Of a stretch of 64,000 bases of DNA, positions 1 to 12,000 are shown one piece after another (within the stretch, counting starts at the first letter, position 1; each line of letters begins with the position of its first letter). The translations under genes and the position numbers were made by a program. The notes beneath the pieces are model-generated. The model ran no database searches, had not been told where the DNA came from, and was given only the letters and a program-made list of their open reading frames with translations. Source of the stretch: Symsagittifera roscoffensis (lineage: Eukaryota > Xenacoelomorpha > Acoela > Convolutidae). The stretch lies in the NCBI RefSeq assembly GCF_963678635.1, contig NC_087062.1, positions 85,143,890-85,207,889 of the forward strand, given 5' to 3'.

Positions 1-2868
1 GTGCCGCCAGGCAGGACTTCGATTCCGTCGCTTTCTACAGGCGGGTGAATTGAGATCAAATTTCCGCCAATCGATGAAAAGGGATTAAATTTGATTCAAG
101 TGTGTTATTTTTGGAGCGCTCGGTGCATCTTAAAACCAGATTGCGTGATAAACCTTTTTTAAATAATTCGGAGCTGCAATGAAAAATGGCAAAAATATTT
201 CGATAAAAGGTCAATAAACAAGGTGTAATCTTGTTCATTTTGTTACTCCAATTACGCAGTCAATGAACGTTACTGTATTCAATGCAACTTTTTTTTAGGA
301 ATTATTGTGTGAATAAAACAACTTAATGGCTTAAATAAAAAAATTCTGAAGCTTTAAATGAAACAAATTTTAAGTAAAATTTTTGGCAAGTAAATCATAC
401 CTTAGTGAAGCTTTTAATAACTAACTTATAAATAAATAACTTCCGGTAAGTCTTTTGGACGCTTCAAGAAAATAAAAATTCAGTACAACTTCGACGATAA
501 CAATCTACTTTATTTTCTCGAAAAAACTTTAAATTTTTTTTTATTCATTTCAAAAATATGCCCTTAATCCTTAAGAACAACGCGATATAAGAAATTGTCG
601 GTATGGGTTATATGCAAAACGCGTAAAAGTTACGCAAAAAAAAGATTTTTGTTCTTTCGTTGAGTGGGTTTCAATCAACAAACAAAATAATGAGTAATAC
701 GCATTTAAAATTTTTCATCGCTTTGAAATTTCTGTTGTTCTCGACTTGATCTGAATTTTTTTCGAATAAAAACAAAACAGATGTTTTCAAAAAGAAAATT
801 TTCTGGAGTGAAAAGTTAGTAACCAGTTCCGCTTTGGCTACTAGTCAAAATTTTATTTTCCTAAAAAACTATTCGATAAGGATTAAGAGGCAGTCTGAAC
901 ATTCAACGCGTTGCCCTGATATACGAGTGGTCTTGTTGTTCCAACTTTTGTACCGAAAGTAACGGTACAAAAGATTCTAAAGAAAATAAAATTCAGAAAT
1001 AAAAGAAAAAAAAAAGAAAATAAAAGAAAACAAAATAGATTTGACGCATGGATGTTTTCCGCTGTCGAAGCTATTCGTTTTGCAATTTCTTCATGATAGT
1101 TATCTTGCAAATTTCTTGCAAAATAGCCATCGGCTTGCAATAATCTTGCAAGATAAACAGTATCTCGCAAGATCTTGCAAGATAATGATCATTTGCAAGA
1201 TCGTGCTAGATAACCATCCTCTGTCGACTACGGAAGATTTTGTGAATTATGCTTATGCTTTGAGTATAACATTAGTCGACTTGTAGCATTGCAATAGTCG
1301 AATTGTTACATCCTACAAGAATCCTGTTGGGATACTTATCACCTGGAAAAACTTTATTTTGTCTCCGAAATATTTCAATGACAGATTGTATCATTTACTC
1401 ATTGATCGAGTTGATCCATTTATGTTCCAATTACACACTTAACTAGTATCAATCAGAATCGATCCTTGTCATCTCACGTTTTCATGTTTCGAGCTGAACC
1501 TTTTATATTTTAGGGTGGCGTCCCTCATGCTTGAAGGACCGAATGCTTGAAATTAATTTTACCTTACTTTCAGCCAATCAGAATTGAGTATTCAAAATTT
1601 CAAAATAAATCGCGAAAATCCCAAAGTAAGAAAATAAATCCAGGCCATCCATTAGTGTTAATATTGACCGATTAGATAATAAGCAGATGAGTTTTCAAGA
1701 CTGAAAAAGTCTTATGATTTGACCTCATTAATCTTGATGATTATCTGAATAGTTTTGGGGTTGTAACCCGCAATTTATAATTTTTTTGATTATTTTCCAC
1801 TGATTTAATACATTTTCTGTTATTATTGACTTCGATTTTGTGAGAAAGGCAATTAGCCAATAGAAACGCTTAGAGATTTTGATTGGTTGAAATTTTTCAA
1901 GCATTCGGTTCTTCAAGCATGAGAACCCTCCCCATATTTTAGCAACGCAATTAACTTCAACCAATCAAGTTTAATCATTGTAATACCACGTTTAATTATT
2001 TAATTTTCTGAACATGGGAGGAACAAAATAAATTAACCCAAAAAAAATCAATTTCATGCATTTCGCATGAAGCGAAGTGAGGTGCCAATTCGCGACAGAC
2101 GATGAATCGTAATAGCCGAAAAATAGTAATGGGTGAAAAGTTGCTGCTAGATGTAAAACTAGATTAACCCCCAACCCCCCAGTATTAGAGGTAAACCAAA
2201 ATTCCCGAACTGACGCCTACTACGAATTGCCAGATATTTCTTATTTATGACAATGGCGAAGCATCTTCTTTTGGAAATCGGCATTTTACTTCGTTTTATG
2301 CAAAACGCATGATAAAACTGAAACTTTTGGGTTCCTTTAAAATTTTCCTCCCATTCTTGAGAAAGTAAAACAAAGAAGTTGAGATTGCAATGATAAAATT
2401 TGATTGGTTGGAGTTAAATGCGTTGCTGAAGCATAAAGGTTCAACTCGTTCAATTAAGATGCGCTTTTGAAATAATTTGGGCAAAATAAGTAAAATCATT
2501 AGTTCATTCATAGATCTCAAAAAAAGCAGTTGCGTAAGTCCCAAATTTTTTCAATAGGTCATGTACTACTTTGACATGCTTTCTGCTTAAATTCGCCGGT
2601 TCGCGCGAAAACCGGCTCTAATTTTTGGAAGTCATGCCATTTGCTGGCAAGTTCGCAACGTGTAGGCGCAACTGCGGCGGTGACTATTCGGCCGCTTGGT
2701 TTTATGCTGTTTGAACAATACAAAAAAATTCCAACCATTAGCTCAAAATTTAGTCAATCAGAACTCAAGAGCAATAATTTAGGGACTTGTGCGAGTGATT
2801 TTTTATTTTCAAGTTTGGGAACGTGGGGATCTTTGAAAATATGGGAATCATCGATTTTCGTTGTGCAG
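1..2868. other. Upstream intron or 5' region of contactin
   Basis: Mostly AT-rich non-coding sequence with the foldback element at 1505-1941, a cluster of ATCTTGCAAGAT-type palindromes (1090-1205) and repeated CAACCAATCA motifs. The exon with the first half of Ig1 should be here or further upstream; two weak candidates are listed among the rejected items. Confidence 0.6.
1505..1941. repeat. Foldback/MITE with about 48-bp terminal inverted repeats
   Basis: Left end (1505-1552: GGGTGGCGTCCCTCATGC, TTGAAGGACCGAATGCTTGAA) is the inverse complement of 1894-1941 (TTCAAGCATTCGGTTCTTCAAG, CATGAGAACCCTCCCC) with few changes. About 437 bp, no ORF. A CCAATCA-type motif lies inside both ends. Confidence 0.7.
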
Positions 2869-3047
2869 TTGGTTCAAAAACGGAGAGGAGATTCAGGTCA
2901 GTAGTCCGGAGAATAAACACATTGCTATAGCTGGGGGTCTGCTATCGATCAACAACCCAACGGCAAAGGATGTTGGCAAGTACTACTGTTCGGCATCCAA
3001 CATCGCGGGAACCACCCTCGGCAGGACCAGGTCACTAGTCTTGGCAT
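2869..3047 (+). CDS. Cont: Contactin exon: second half of Ig1
   Basis: Enters in phase 2 after the acceptor TTGTGCAG and leaves in phase 1 at GCAT|gtgagt. The peptide begins with the Ig core tryptophan (WFKNGEEI) and carries the strand-F signature D-x-G-x-Y-x-C (DVGKYYC) followed by SASNIAG, typical of an I-set Ig domain. It ends in LVLA, and the split codon gives tyrosine, making the LAY-VEEF linker to Ig2. The upstream exon with the first Ig1 cysteine was not identified. Confidence 0.88.
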
Positions 3048-6000
3048 GTGAGTTCAGAAGACAGGATTTTTCTGTTATACGATCCAAAAGTATGAAAATG
3101 TGTTGATTGAGCTTCTGTTTTTTTTTAGAATCCAGAGTTTTTTCTCTGATGGTAATTTCAACCAATCAGATTTGAGCATTATTTTCAGCTTTCAAAATAT
3201 GAAAAACATCAGTTTTGGTCCGTGTAACAGAAAAAAACCCAAAAGATATATATTTTTTTGCGTATGTTGTTGTCTTTTTGTGCCCAAAGTAATCAAAACT
3301 TTTAATGAGCTGTTCCGTTTCAACTTTCAGATTTCTTTTGTATTCGCGTACTTCATTCAACCAATCACATTCAAGCTTTAAGTCCGAAATTTTGAAAATC
3401 GAAAAGGTCAAAATTGGGCCGCATTAACAGACCTCTTCTTTGTAAAATAGATTAAGTTAAATTAATAAATTTAAAAAACCTGTTTCAAGTTAAGGGGTAG
3501 CTGTCGGTACAAGTATGATAGTTGGGTCCAAAAAAAGAGGAAGTATGAAAGATGAGTCTCGCATTCTGTGTGAAAACTTCAAAAACGCTAATAAACAAAT
3601 GCGAACCATGCTTTCGAAGGTTTGAAGGCCTAAAAAGTTTTCTTCAGGGACCCATCTTAGTTTTTGGGACCCAACTATCATACTTGTACCTAACTGTCCC
3701 TTCCTACCCCTTCTTTATTCTGATTTCTACGCTGAATGAAAACCCTTCTTAGAACCTCGGAAATTAAATTGTTTTTGCTTTAGACGTCGAAGAGTTTACA
3801 GGAGGCGAAAGAATTGAAGTTGTATCTTCAACCGGAGTAGCAGTTATCGCATGTAACAGACCCAAGTGGTTCAAACGTTAGTATAAAGCTGTTTATCGCG
3901 TGTAACAGACCCAAGTGGTTCAAACGTTAGTATAAAGCTGTTTATCGCGTGTAACAGACCCAAGTGGTTCAAACGTTAGTATAAAGCTGTTTTTCGCGTG
4001 TAACAGACCCAAGTGGTTCAAACGTTAGTATAAAGCTGTTTTTCGCGTGTAACAGACCCAAGTGGTTCAAACGTTAGTATAAAGCTGTTTATCGCGTGTA
4101 ACAGACCCAAGTGGTTCAAACGTTAGTATAAAGCTGTTTATCGCGTGTAACAGACCCAAGTGGTTCAAACGTTAGTATAAAGCTGTTTTTCGCGTGTAAC
4201 AGACCCAAGTGGTTCAAACGTTAGTATAAAGCTGTTAAAACAAACGGATCAAGTTAACATCCTCCTCCTCCTCCTCCCCTCGCCTGATTGGCTGAAAATT
4301 ACTAACTTAGAGCCGAGTTAACTTGGTCCAATTAAACTTATTGACAGCATCGTTTGAGTTGTTCGTAAAAATTATTTCAAACCATACTGGATTAAATCTG
4401 TATAATCCAAACTTTTTAAAAACTTCAATCTTTTAACATTTTGAGAGATATTAAGCACTTAAGGGTATTGGTTCGGCGTTCACTTTGGAGATCCTCAGAT
4501 AATCCTATGCTTCGTTCTTAGTTTAATAATGAAAACAGAAGAGTTATAACTTTTACTTTGAACTCTTAGTCAATGGTGTTTTGTTTTCAGAGATCATGTT
4601 GATCGTTCTTTTCTCTTAGTTCGCAACCGTCCAAATGACACTTGCATTAGGCCTGCAAGATTGGGCATGCATTAGGCCTTGAATAAATAATAACAATACA
4701 TAACAGATTATTAATCATAATAATTCTCCAAGGTTACTGTGGCAACAGTACTACACAGTACCACATTCCCCTGAGGACAACAAAATTTTATATACTACCA
4801 AATAAAATTTTAAAAATACAATATGAGTTTTAGTCTCAGTTTACTATCAATGTTTGAATTTGTTTAACTTTCTACTCCTTGATTGTCTTTTCCGGCTCCG
4901 CAGCATTCCATGATTTAGAAATGTCCAACGATGTAGCCCAAAATCTTCGTTTGAACAAATGTCGCTCTAATAGGCCAAATGTCTTGTTTACTAGCGTTGT
5001 TTCACTGTTACCAGTTTTAATTGTCGCTAATCTCGTCCTGTAGGCCTCAGGGCTGCCAGATTTAAATCCGTAATGTCGTCTTTGCAAGTAATCAGTTTTA
5101 CAGAATGGGACACTGGGCTGCCATATCTCTTTGGCACCTGATTCTTCGTCTGTCTATTGCTCCGCCTCACTGTTGTCTGTTCTTCTTCCTTGTCCGACTC
5201 ATCGGAGAAACCTGGCGGAGGACAAATAGCGGTTGAGCCCGCTTTTTGAGTGAGTATTTGTTCAGCTTTGTTTTGAACACCTCTGGTCAAAACCTGCTCT
5301 GCGAGGTCATCCCATTTCTCTGGCGTCATATCCTTGTTCTGGAATGTATCCAGAATTTCTTTTTCTCTCGTCTGACGAGTAATGCGATTACTCTCTGATA
5401 CTTTCTTCGGAGTGGATGACGCTGTCAACTCAGCGTTGCCAATGTCTCGATCTTTAGGGTCCTTCGCTGCTGTTTTGACAGCTTTTAATTTACGAGTTTC
5501 TTGTGTTGTAGATTTGCTCAAACTACTCTTTTGACTCTGCACCAACGGTCCTGCTCTGTTCGGTTTATTCCGTTTACCACCTAAATTCAGGCCACCGCCC
5601 GTCTCCGTCTACTATAATCGGAGAATTTTGAAATTTATGATTAGCCTCCAGTAATTGCATTGGCCTCCAGTAATTGCTTCAACTCCTTAGCTCTTGCCCG
5701 TTTCTTTGCTGCGCCGTATTTTGTAGGAACAGTGGACTGACATCACGACTATTTTGTCCTTTCCGAATGATCTTCACGTCATCCCTCGACTGTTCTATGC
5801 GTCTTTTCAATTGAGAAGCTGTTAACGCAGATCTTTCCAGATGTTCTTTATCTAAACGACCAGACTCAATAAGGAATTTATCTCTCAAAATTTTAAATTC
5901 AGTTTTGGGCAATCGACCGAAGTGTGCCTCAAATGGTGACAATTTTATCGTTTTCTGTTTATTCCATCTTAAGTCCCTAATAATTGTACTTAAGCAAAGT

Positions 6001-9000
6001 TTAATCGATTGTACGTTTTCATCGAGCAGCATAACACCCAATCTTCGTTTAACGGTCTGTATTGTTCGCTCTACCAAGTCACATCCTCGATGATCACCAA
6101 CCGAACAAAATTTTTGTTTAATATTATTTTCTGTGCAGAATTTTTGCAACGCCTTTCCTTTAAACCCGGAAAACTGATCCGTTTTAATCGACTCCGGTAC
6201 CCCATGTGTGTCAATATAGGTACGAAGAAAGTTTATTGTTGATTTTCGCCCAGTAGATTTCGTGACTTTAACTGACGAGACTTAGAGATTTTATCAATAG
6301 CAACTAATAAATATATCTTCTTCCCCTTATGGTCTTCAAGTGGGCCCGCATAGTCTAATTGCAATTCTTGCCCCGGCTGCGTCAACAGTGGAAGTGGTTC
6401 AGCCGAATTTTTCGGAATTATTTATTTAGCGTTCTTACCATAACGAGTGCAACTCCTACACTCTTGGGCCATGTTGACTATGTCTCTGTGCATGTGTGGC
6501 CACCATAATAGTTGAACACCTCTAACATTGCCTCCTGGCCGAGATGTCCTTGATGAAGTCGACGAAGCACAGCTTGTCTCAGCTTGTCCGGTACGGCTAA
6601 TCGGTTGTCCACCAGAACACAGTCGTCCACCACTGACATCTGGTGCCACAGAAGATTAGTGTAGGGCCCCATTAGTTCAAATCTTTTCCTGTCATTACGC
6701 TCCACCCTCTCCTTAGGCGATCCATCCAAATATCTTCTGTTACTAGTTCCGCAAGCAGACTTTTGTCGAATAATTTCGTGAGAGATGGTGGGTCATTCTC
6801 CGCATTTAGTTGCTCCGTCAGTTGATATTCGTTTTTTCGAGATCTGTGACCTACCCTCTTGGTATCTTTAGGTGTGACGACACTAACTTCCGGACTGTAT
6901 TCCCTGTCCTTGATGCTATCTCCGGTTAAATCCACTACAATTACTTGCCCTATTCTTGCTTCATCCCTTGATGTGTTCTGCAATAGCGTTCTTGGACTCT
7001 GCATTAACGAGGTGGCTTCCAACTCCTTCATTGATCTGGGTTTATCATCTCTCTCCGCCCCTATGAGTTCCCAAAACGAAACTAATGCTGGTTGTGCTGT
7101 TACAGCAGTTGATGTTGATTGACCGCTGTTTCCGGTGTTTGCCAGGAGTTGTCTGTTCATTGCTCTCCATTCCACCTGTGGCACTTCGTCTGAGTCTGAA
7201 TTGTCTGAGTCTGATTACATTGGAGTGCGCTGTACCGTCCTTGTTCTTTGGAATGTTGTTTCCGTGACTTCCTCACTCAACGTATCAATGCTATTTCGTT
7301 CCTGTATTCTGACCATTTTTCTCCCCTTTCCGTTGTTCGATGCTTCGCCTGTTTTATTTTCTTTATTCTTCTTCAGACGCTCTCGATATGATAACTTTCC
7401 TTGAGTTCTTTTAGATTTTTCGACCGACTGTATTGACTAACAACTTTGAGATAAACAGATTTCTGGTTTTTCACCACTTTCTCGTTTAATTAATCGCGAG
7501 CTTGTTTCGCTTTCGTTCCGGTCGTGCTCTGTTCGTTTTGGTCCGTTTTGGTTGCCATAGCAACTGTTGGATGACGTGTTCTGTTTTGACACAATTTGAT
7601 AATTTTCAGAATATTCGTTCCGGTCGAGCCCATCGTGATCACTCAATCGAATGTGTAAACAGTCGAGAGCTTTATGAAAGCTTTCTATCGATGTGACTAC
7701 AATTTTTTCATCCAACACTGACTCTGGCCATGGTTCGCCGTTAGGGTCTCTAGACAAATAATCTACTATACCCATATCTTTTCCTGGTATATGAACAACC
7801 TTAAATTGATAGGGTAATAGTCTGTCTACCCATCTAGTCAGCCTAGATTGATAGGTTTTGTTTGACCTATTTTCATCTAAAGCGGAAACCAACGCTTTAT
7901 GGTCTGTGGCTATCACGAATTCCTTCCCTAACAGATAATGTTTAAATCGATCAACAGACCATACTACTGCTAGCAGTTCCAGCTCATTTGTTGATTATTT
8001 CTTTTCTTGAATGTTCAAATATCTCGACGCAAATGCGATTGGTACCCACTCCCCCTCGGCTTTTTGTTGTTCCAACGTTGCGCCTGACCCACTATGGCTG
8101 GCGTCACATTTTACTCTTTTACCCATCTTAGAGTCGTAATAGTGGATTTTGGTTATTTTCGCAACCGCTATTTTTATCAATTCGAATTTTTCCGAATGTT
8201 CTTCCCCCCATTCGAATTTTTTAACCTGAATTTTTACACTTTTCAGTTTCTTTTTCTCGTTCTCTTCTCGCAAAAGAGGTCTAAGTTTTTCAGTTAAATT
8301 AGCCGAGTTTGGAATGAATTTGGCCAAATGGTTTATGCTACCCATAAATGACCTGAGTTGTTTCAATGATTTTGGCGGACTGAGCTTCAATATCGCTTCC
8401 GCTTTTGTTATTTTTGGTTGGAATACCGTCTAACGATAACTTGTGCCCCAGCCAATTTACCTCATTTTGAAAGAATTCACATTTCGACAGCTTTAATGCC
8501 AAGTTTTCTCTGTCTAATTTTTCCAACACGTTCATAATCAATTTTTCATGTTCTTGTTCAGTCCCTTTAGATAGAATGAGTATGTCATCAAGGAAACAGA
8601 ACGTAATTTCGCATGATTTAGAGTTCTATCCATAGCTTTTTGAAACTCTGCTGGCATGTCTGCAAGGCCATAAAATCCGGTAAGAAACCTGTATGTTCCA
8701 GTAGATTGTCCGCCTATGATGTTAAAGTTGCATTGTTTAGCTGTCTCTGCAGTCAATTTTAATTCGCTGTACGCATACTTCAAGTCTAATACTGAGAAAT
8801 ATAACGTACCGTTTGTATTTGCTGTTACTAATTGACTGACTCCATCCAATAACTCATCAACATTAGGCATTTGATATTTGTTTTTAAACAACTGCTGGTT
8901 GATAGGTTTTGCATCTAGAGCCAAACTTATGGAATCATCTTTTTTACTGTGATTACAAAAGAAGCTATAAAACAATCGCTAGTACATTTATCCAGACGTT

Positions 9001-12000
9001 TTATATGCCCTTCGTTTAACAGTTATTCCATTTCTTTATGCACCTTTTCCTGTATGTGTATTGGAATCCTTCTCCCTTTTTCTTGTAAGGGACAAAGTGG
9101 ATATTTGAACTTGGTACTGACGACATGATTTTTCGAACAACCCTGACGATCAAAAAGTTTTTTAAATTACTATAAAAGTTGTTTTTCCAACCTTCTGGCT
9201 GTTCGCACAGTAGCACATCAAACCTCGTCTTGTCTTTTGGTGCCATCTTCTGTGTTGTGTGTATCCCCACTTTGATCTATAAGTCCAGCCCCAATATACA
9301 TCTTGTGCGTCGTTCTGTAATCAGAAACGATGCCCCCACTACTTCCCACCCTGCCGAGCGGATGATTGTGGTGATTGCTCCCAAAAAATTATTTGGCTGT
9401 TTATTGTAGTCTACAAATTGAGCGGACAAATTTAGATTCTCCCGTGGAATAAACTTCATGCACCTTTTCCTGTATGTGTATTTTTTCAGTTAAATTAGCC
9501 GCGTTTGGAATGAATTTGGCCAAATTGTTTATGCTACCCATAAATGACCTGAGTTGTTTCAATGATTTTGGCGGACTGAGCTTCAATATCGCTTCCGTTT
9601 TTGTTATTTTTGGTTGGAATACCGTCTAACGATAACTTGTGCCCCAGCCAGTTTACCTCATTTTGAAAGAATTCACATTTCGACAGCTTTAATGCCAAGT
9701 TTTTTTTGTCTAATTTTTCCAACACGTTCATAATCAATTTTTCATGTTCTTGTTCAGTCGTTTTAGATACAATGAGTATGTCATCAGGGAAACAGAACTT
9801 AATTTCGCATGATTTAGAGTTCAAGTCTAATACTGAGAAATATAACGTACCGTTTGCATTTGCTGTTACTATTTGACTGACTCCATCCAATAACTCATCA
9901 ACATTAGGCATTTGATATTTGTTTTTAAAAAACTGCTGGTTGATAGGTTTTACATCTAGAGCCAATTTTATGGAATCATCTTTTTTTACTGTGATTACAA
10001 TAGGTGCTAAAAAACAATCGCTAGTACATTTGTCCAGACGTTTTATATGCACTTCGTTTAACAGTTTTTCCATTTCTTCATGCACCTTTTCCTGTAAATG
10101 TATTGGAAACCTTCTCCCTTTTTCTTGTAAGGGACAAAGTGGATATTTGAACTTTGTACTGACGACATGATTTTTCGAACAACCCTGACGATCAAAAAGG
10201 TTTTTAAATTTACTGTAAAATTTGCTTTTCCAACCTTCTGGCTGTTTGCACAGTAGCACATCAAACCTCGTCTTGTCTTTTGGTGCCATCTTCTGTGTTG
10301 TGTGTATCCCCACTTTGATCTATAAGTCCAGCCCCAATATACATCTTGTGCGTCGTTCTGTAATCAGAAACGATGCCCCCACTACTTCCCACCCTGCCGA
10401 GCGGATGATTGTGGTGATTGCTCCCAAAAAATTATTTGGCTGTTTATTGTAGTCTACAAATTGAGCGGACAAATTTAGATTCTCCCGTGGAATAAACTTC
10501 GTATTTTCAGAAGACTCTAAAATTTGTTTTGCTGTCGCCCAATTTAAGAACGATACTGGACTACCTGAGTCAATAGTCATATTGATGATTTGATGATCAA
10601 TTCTGACCAAAGCTTTCAATGACTTTATTTGTTGTGATCGAGGATTCCTGCGAATATCAACCTTTTGTATGTCTTTATTGCTATCCCCGATTTTCAATTT
10701 TCTATTCGATTGCTGTTTTATATATTCATCTATTTGCTCCATCCACGAGATCTCCGATGCTATTGCCATTATTTTGAACTCATCGTATGAGTCAAATGAC
10801 TGAATTAAATTACACTCCTCATCTGAGCTAGATGTTTTTTCAGCAATTTTATTTACTTGTTGTTACCTACACATTTTTGCAAAATGATTTGTTTTAGAAC
10901 AATTTTTACATGTTTTGCCCATGGCCGGACATTTCTTCAAATGGCCTTCTCCAAATAACCGACCACATCGAGTACACGTTTTTGTATCCGTAGAGTTTCT
11001 CCCTTCTCTTCTGTCCGGTGTTGTTCTCTTTTTGTACGTATTGCTCGATTGTCTCTTACTATTTACGTTCTTGTTACAAATATTCATGATCGGTTCTTGT
11101 TTTATCTTCATTGTTCCATGAACTTGACCTGCACCTGCAGTCGCTGTGTTTGCTTTTTGAAATGCCTGAGTTGTCTGTTTGCTTTGTTCAAACTTCAATG
11201 CTCTCTTCAGTACTTCCCATCGTGAAAATGTTCAAACGTTAATGTATCCTGCAGTACCACATTCTTCATTTTCGATATGAATAAATCACGCACCAGTTCA
11301 TCTTCAAGTGTTCCTAACTCCGCTTTGGCTGCCTGCGCAGTTAATGCTGCTTGAAATGCCTCTAACGTTTAACCTGTTTCCTGCGCTCGATTAAACAATT
11401 TATAACGTTCATACGTAACACACTGTGTTTTATCAAATGAAATTTTTGCTAAGGCAACCATTTTGCGAAATTCTAACTTTGAAACTTCCACATGCGGATT
11501 CTTTTGTACAAATTTCTTTTTTCCTTCTGTTCCCAACGCTAAGAATAATATAGAGGCCACTCTTTTCTGTACCTCATTATAAAATACATTGTGACCAACC
11601 TCTAGGTCCTCTAGCTCTCCTTTCTTCATTTTCCAAAAGAATTTTGTCCCGTGCCAGTTTATCTCTGGCCTCTCTTTCTGCAATCGCTTGTGCATTTTCT
11701 TGTTATCGTGGTGTCTCCGGCCGTGGTAAGGGCTCAAACAAATTTCCCTCGGTTCTTCTAACAATAATTCTGGATTCACACTCTCCTTAACTGTAACTGT
11801 CAGTAGGAATTGATCTAACCATATCTTGAAATTCCAGGGAGGATCCGAATTCGATGTTGTCCAGAATACAGGGATTCCCATATCCCTTCTATTGTCTTGG
11901 GACATAAATCCTGCTTGCTGCGCTATTTGATAATCTTATGCTTCGTTCTTAGTTTAAAAATGAAAACAGAAGAGTTATAACCTTTAATTTGAACTCTTAG

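Noticed and set aside
1-44. Possible end of an upstream contactin exon (...ACAGGCGG|gtgaat)
   Set aside because: Open in all three frames and too short to show a domain; frame 1 would give the phase needed by 2869 but the peptide has no Ig cysteine. Not supportable.
1090-1205. CRISPR-like or regulatory array of TTGCAAGAT units
   Set aside because: Short, irregularly spaced palindromic words in a eukaryotic intron; no spacers or constant repeat length.
2650-2698. Possible exon with the first Ig1 cysteine (ACGTGTAGGCGCAACTGC ... GCTTG|gtttta)
   Set aside because: Its phase would fit the next exon, but the acceptor has no pyrimidine tract, the residues do not follow the C-x-A-x-G-x-P-x-P-x-Y-x-W pattern and no upstream partner was found.
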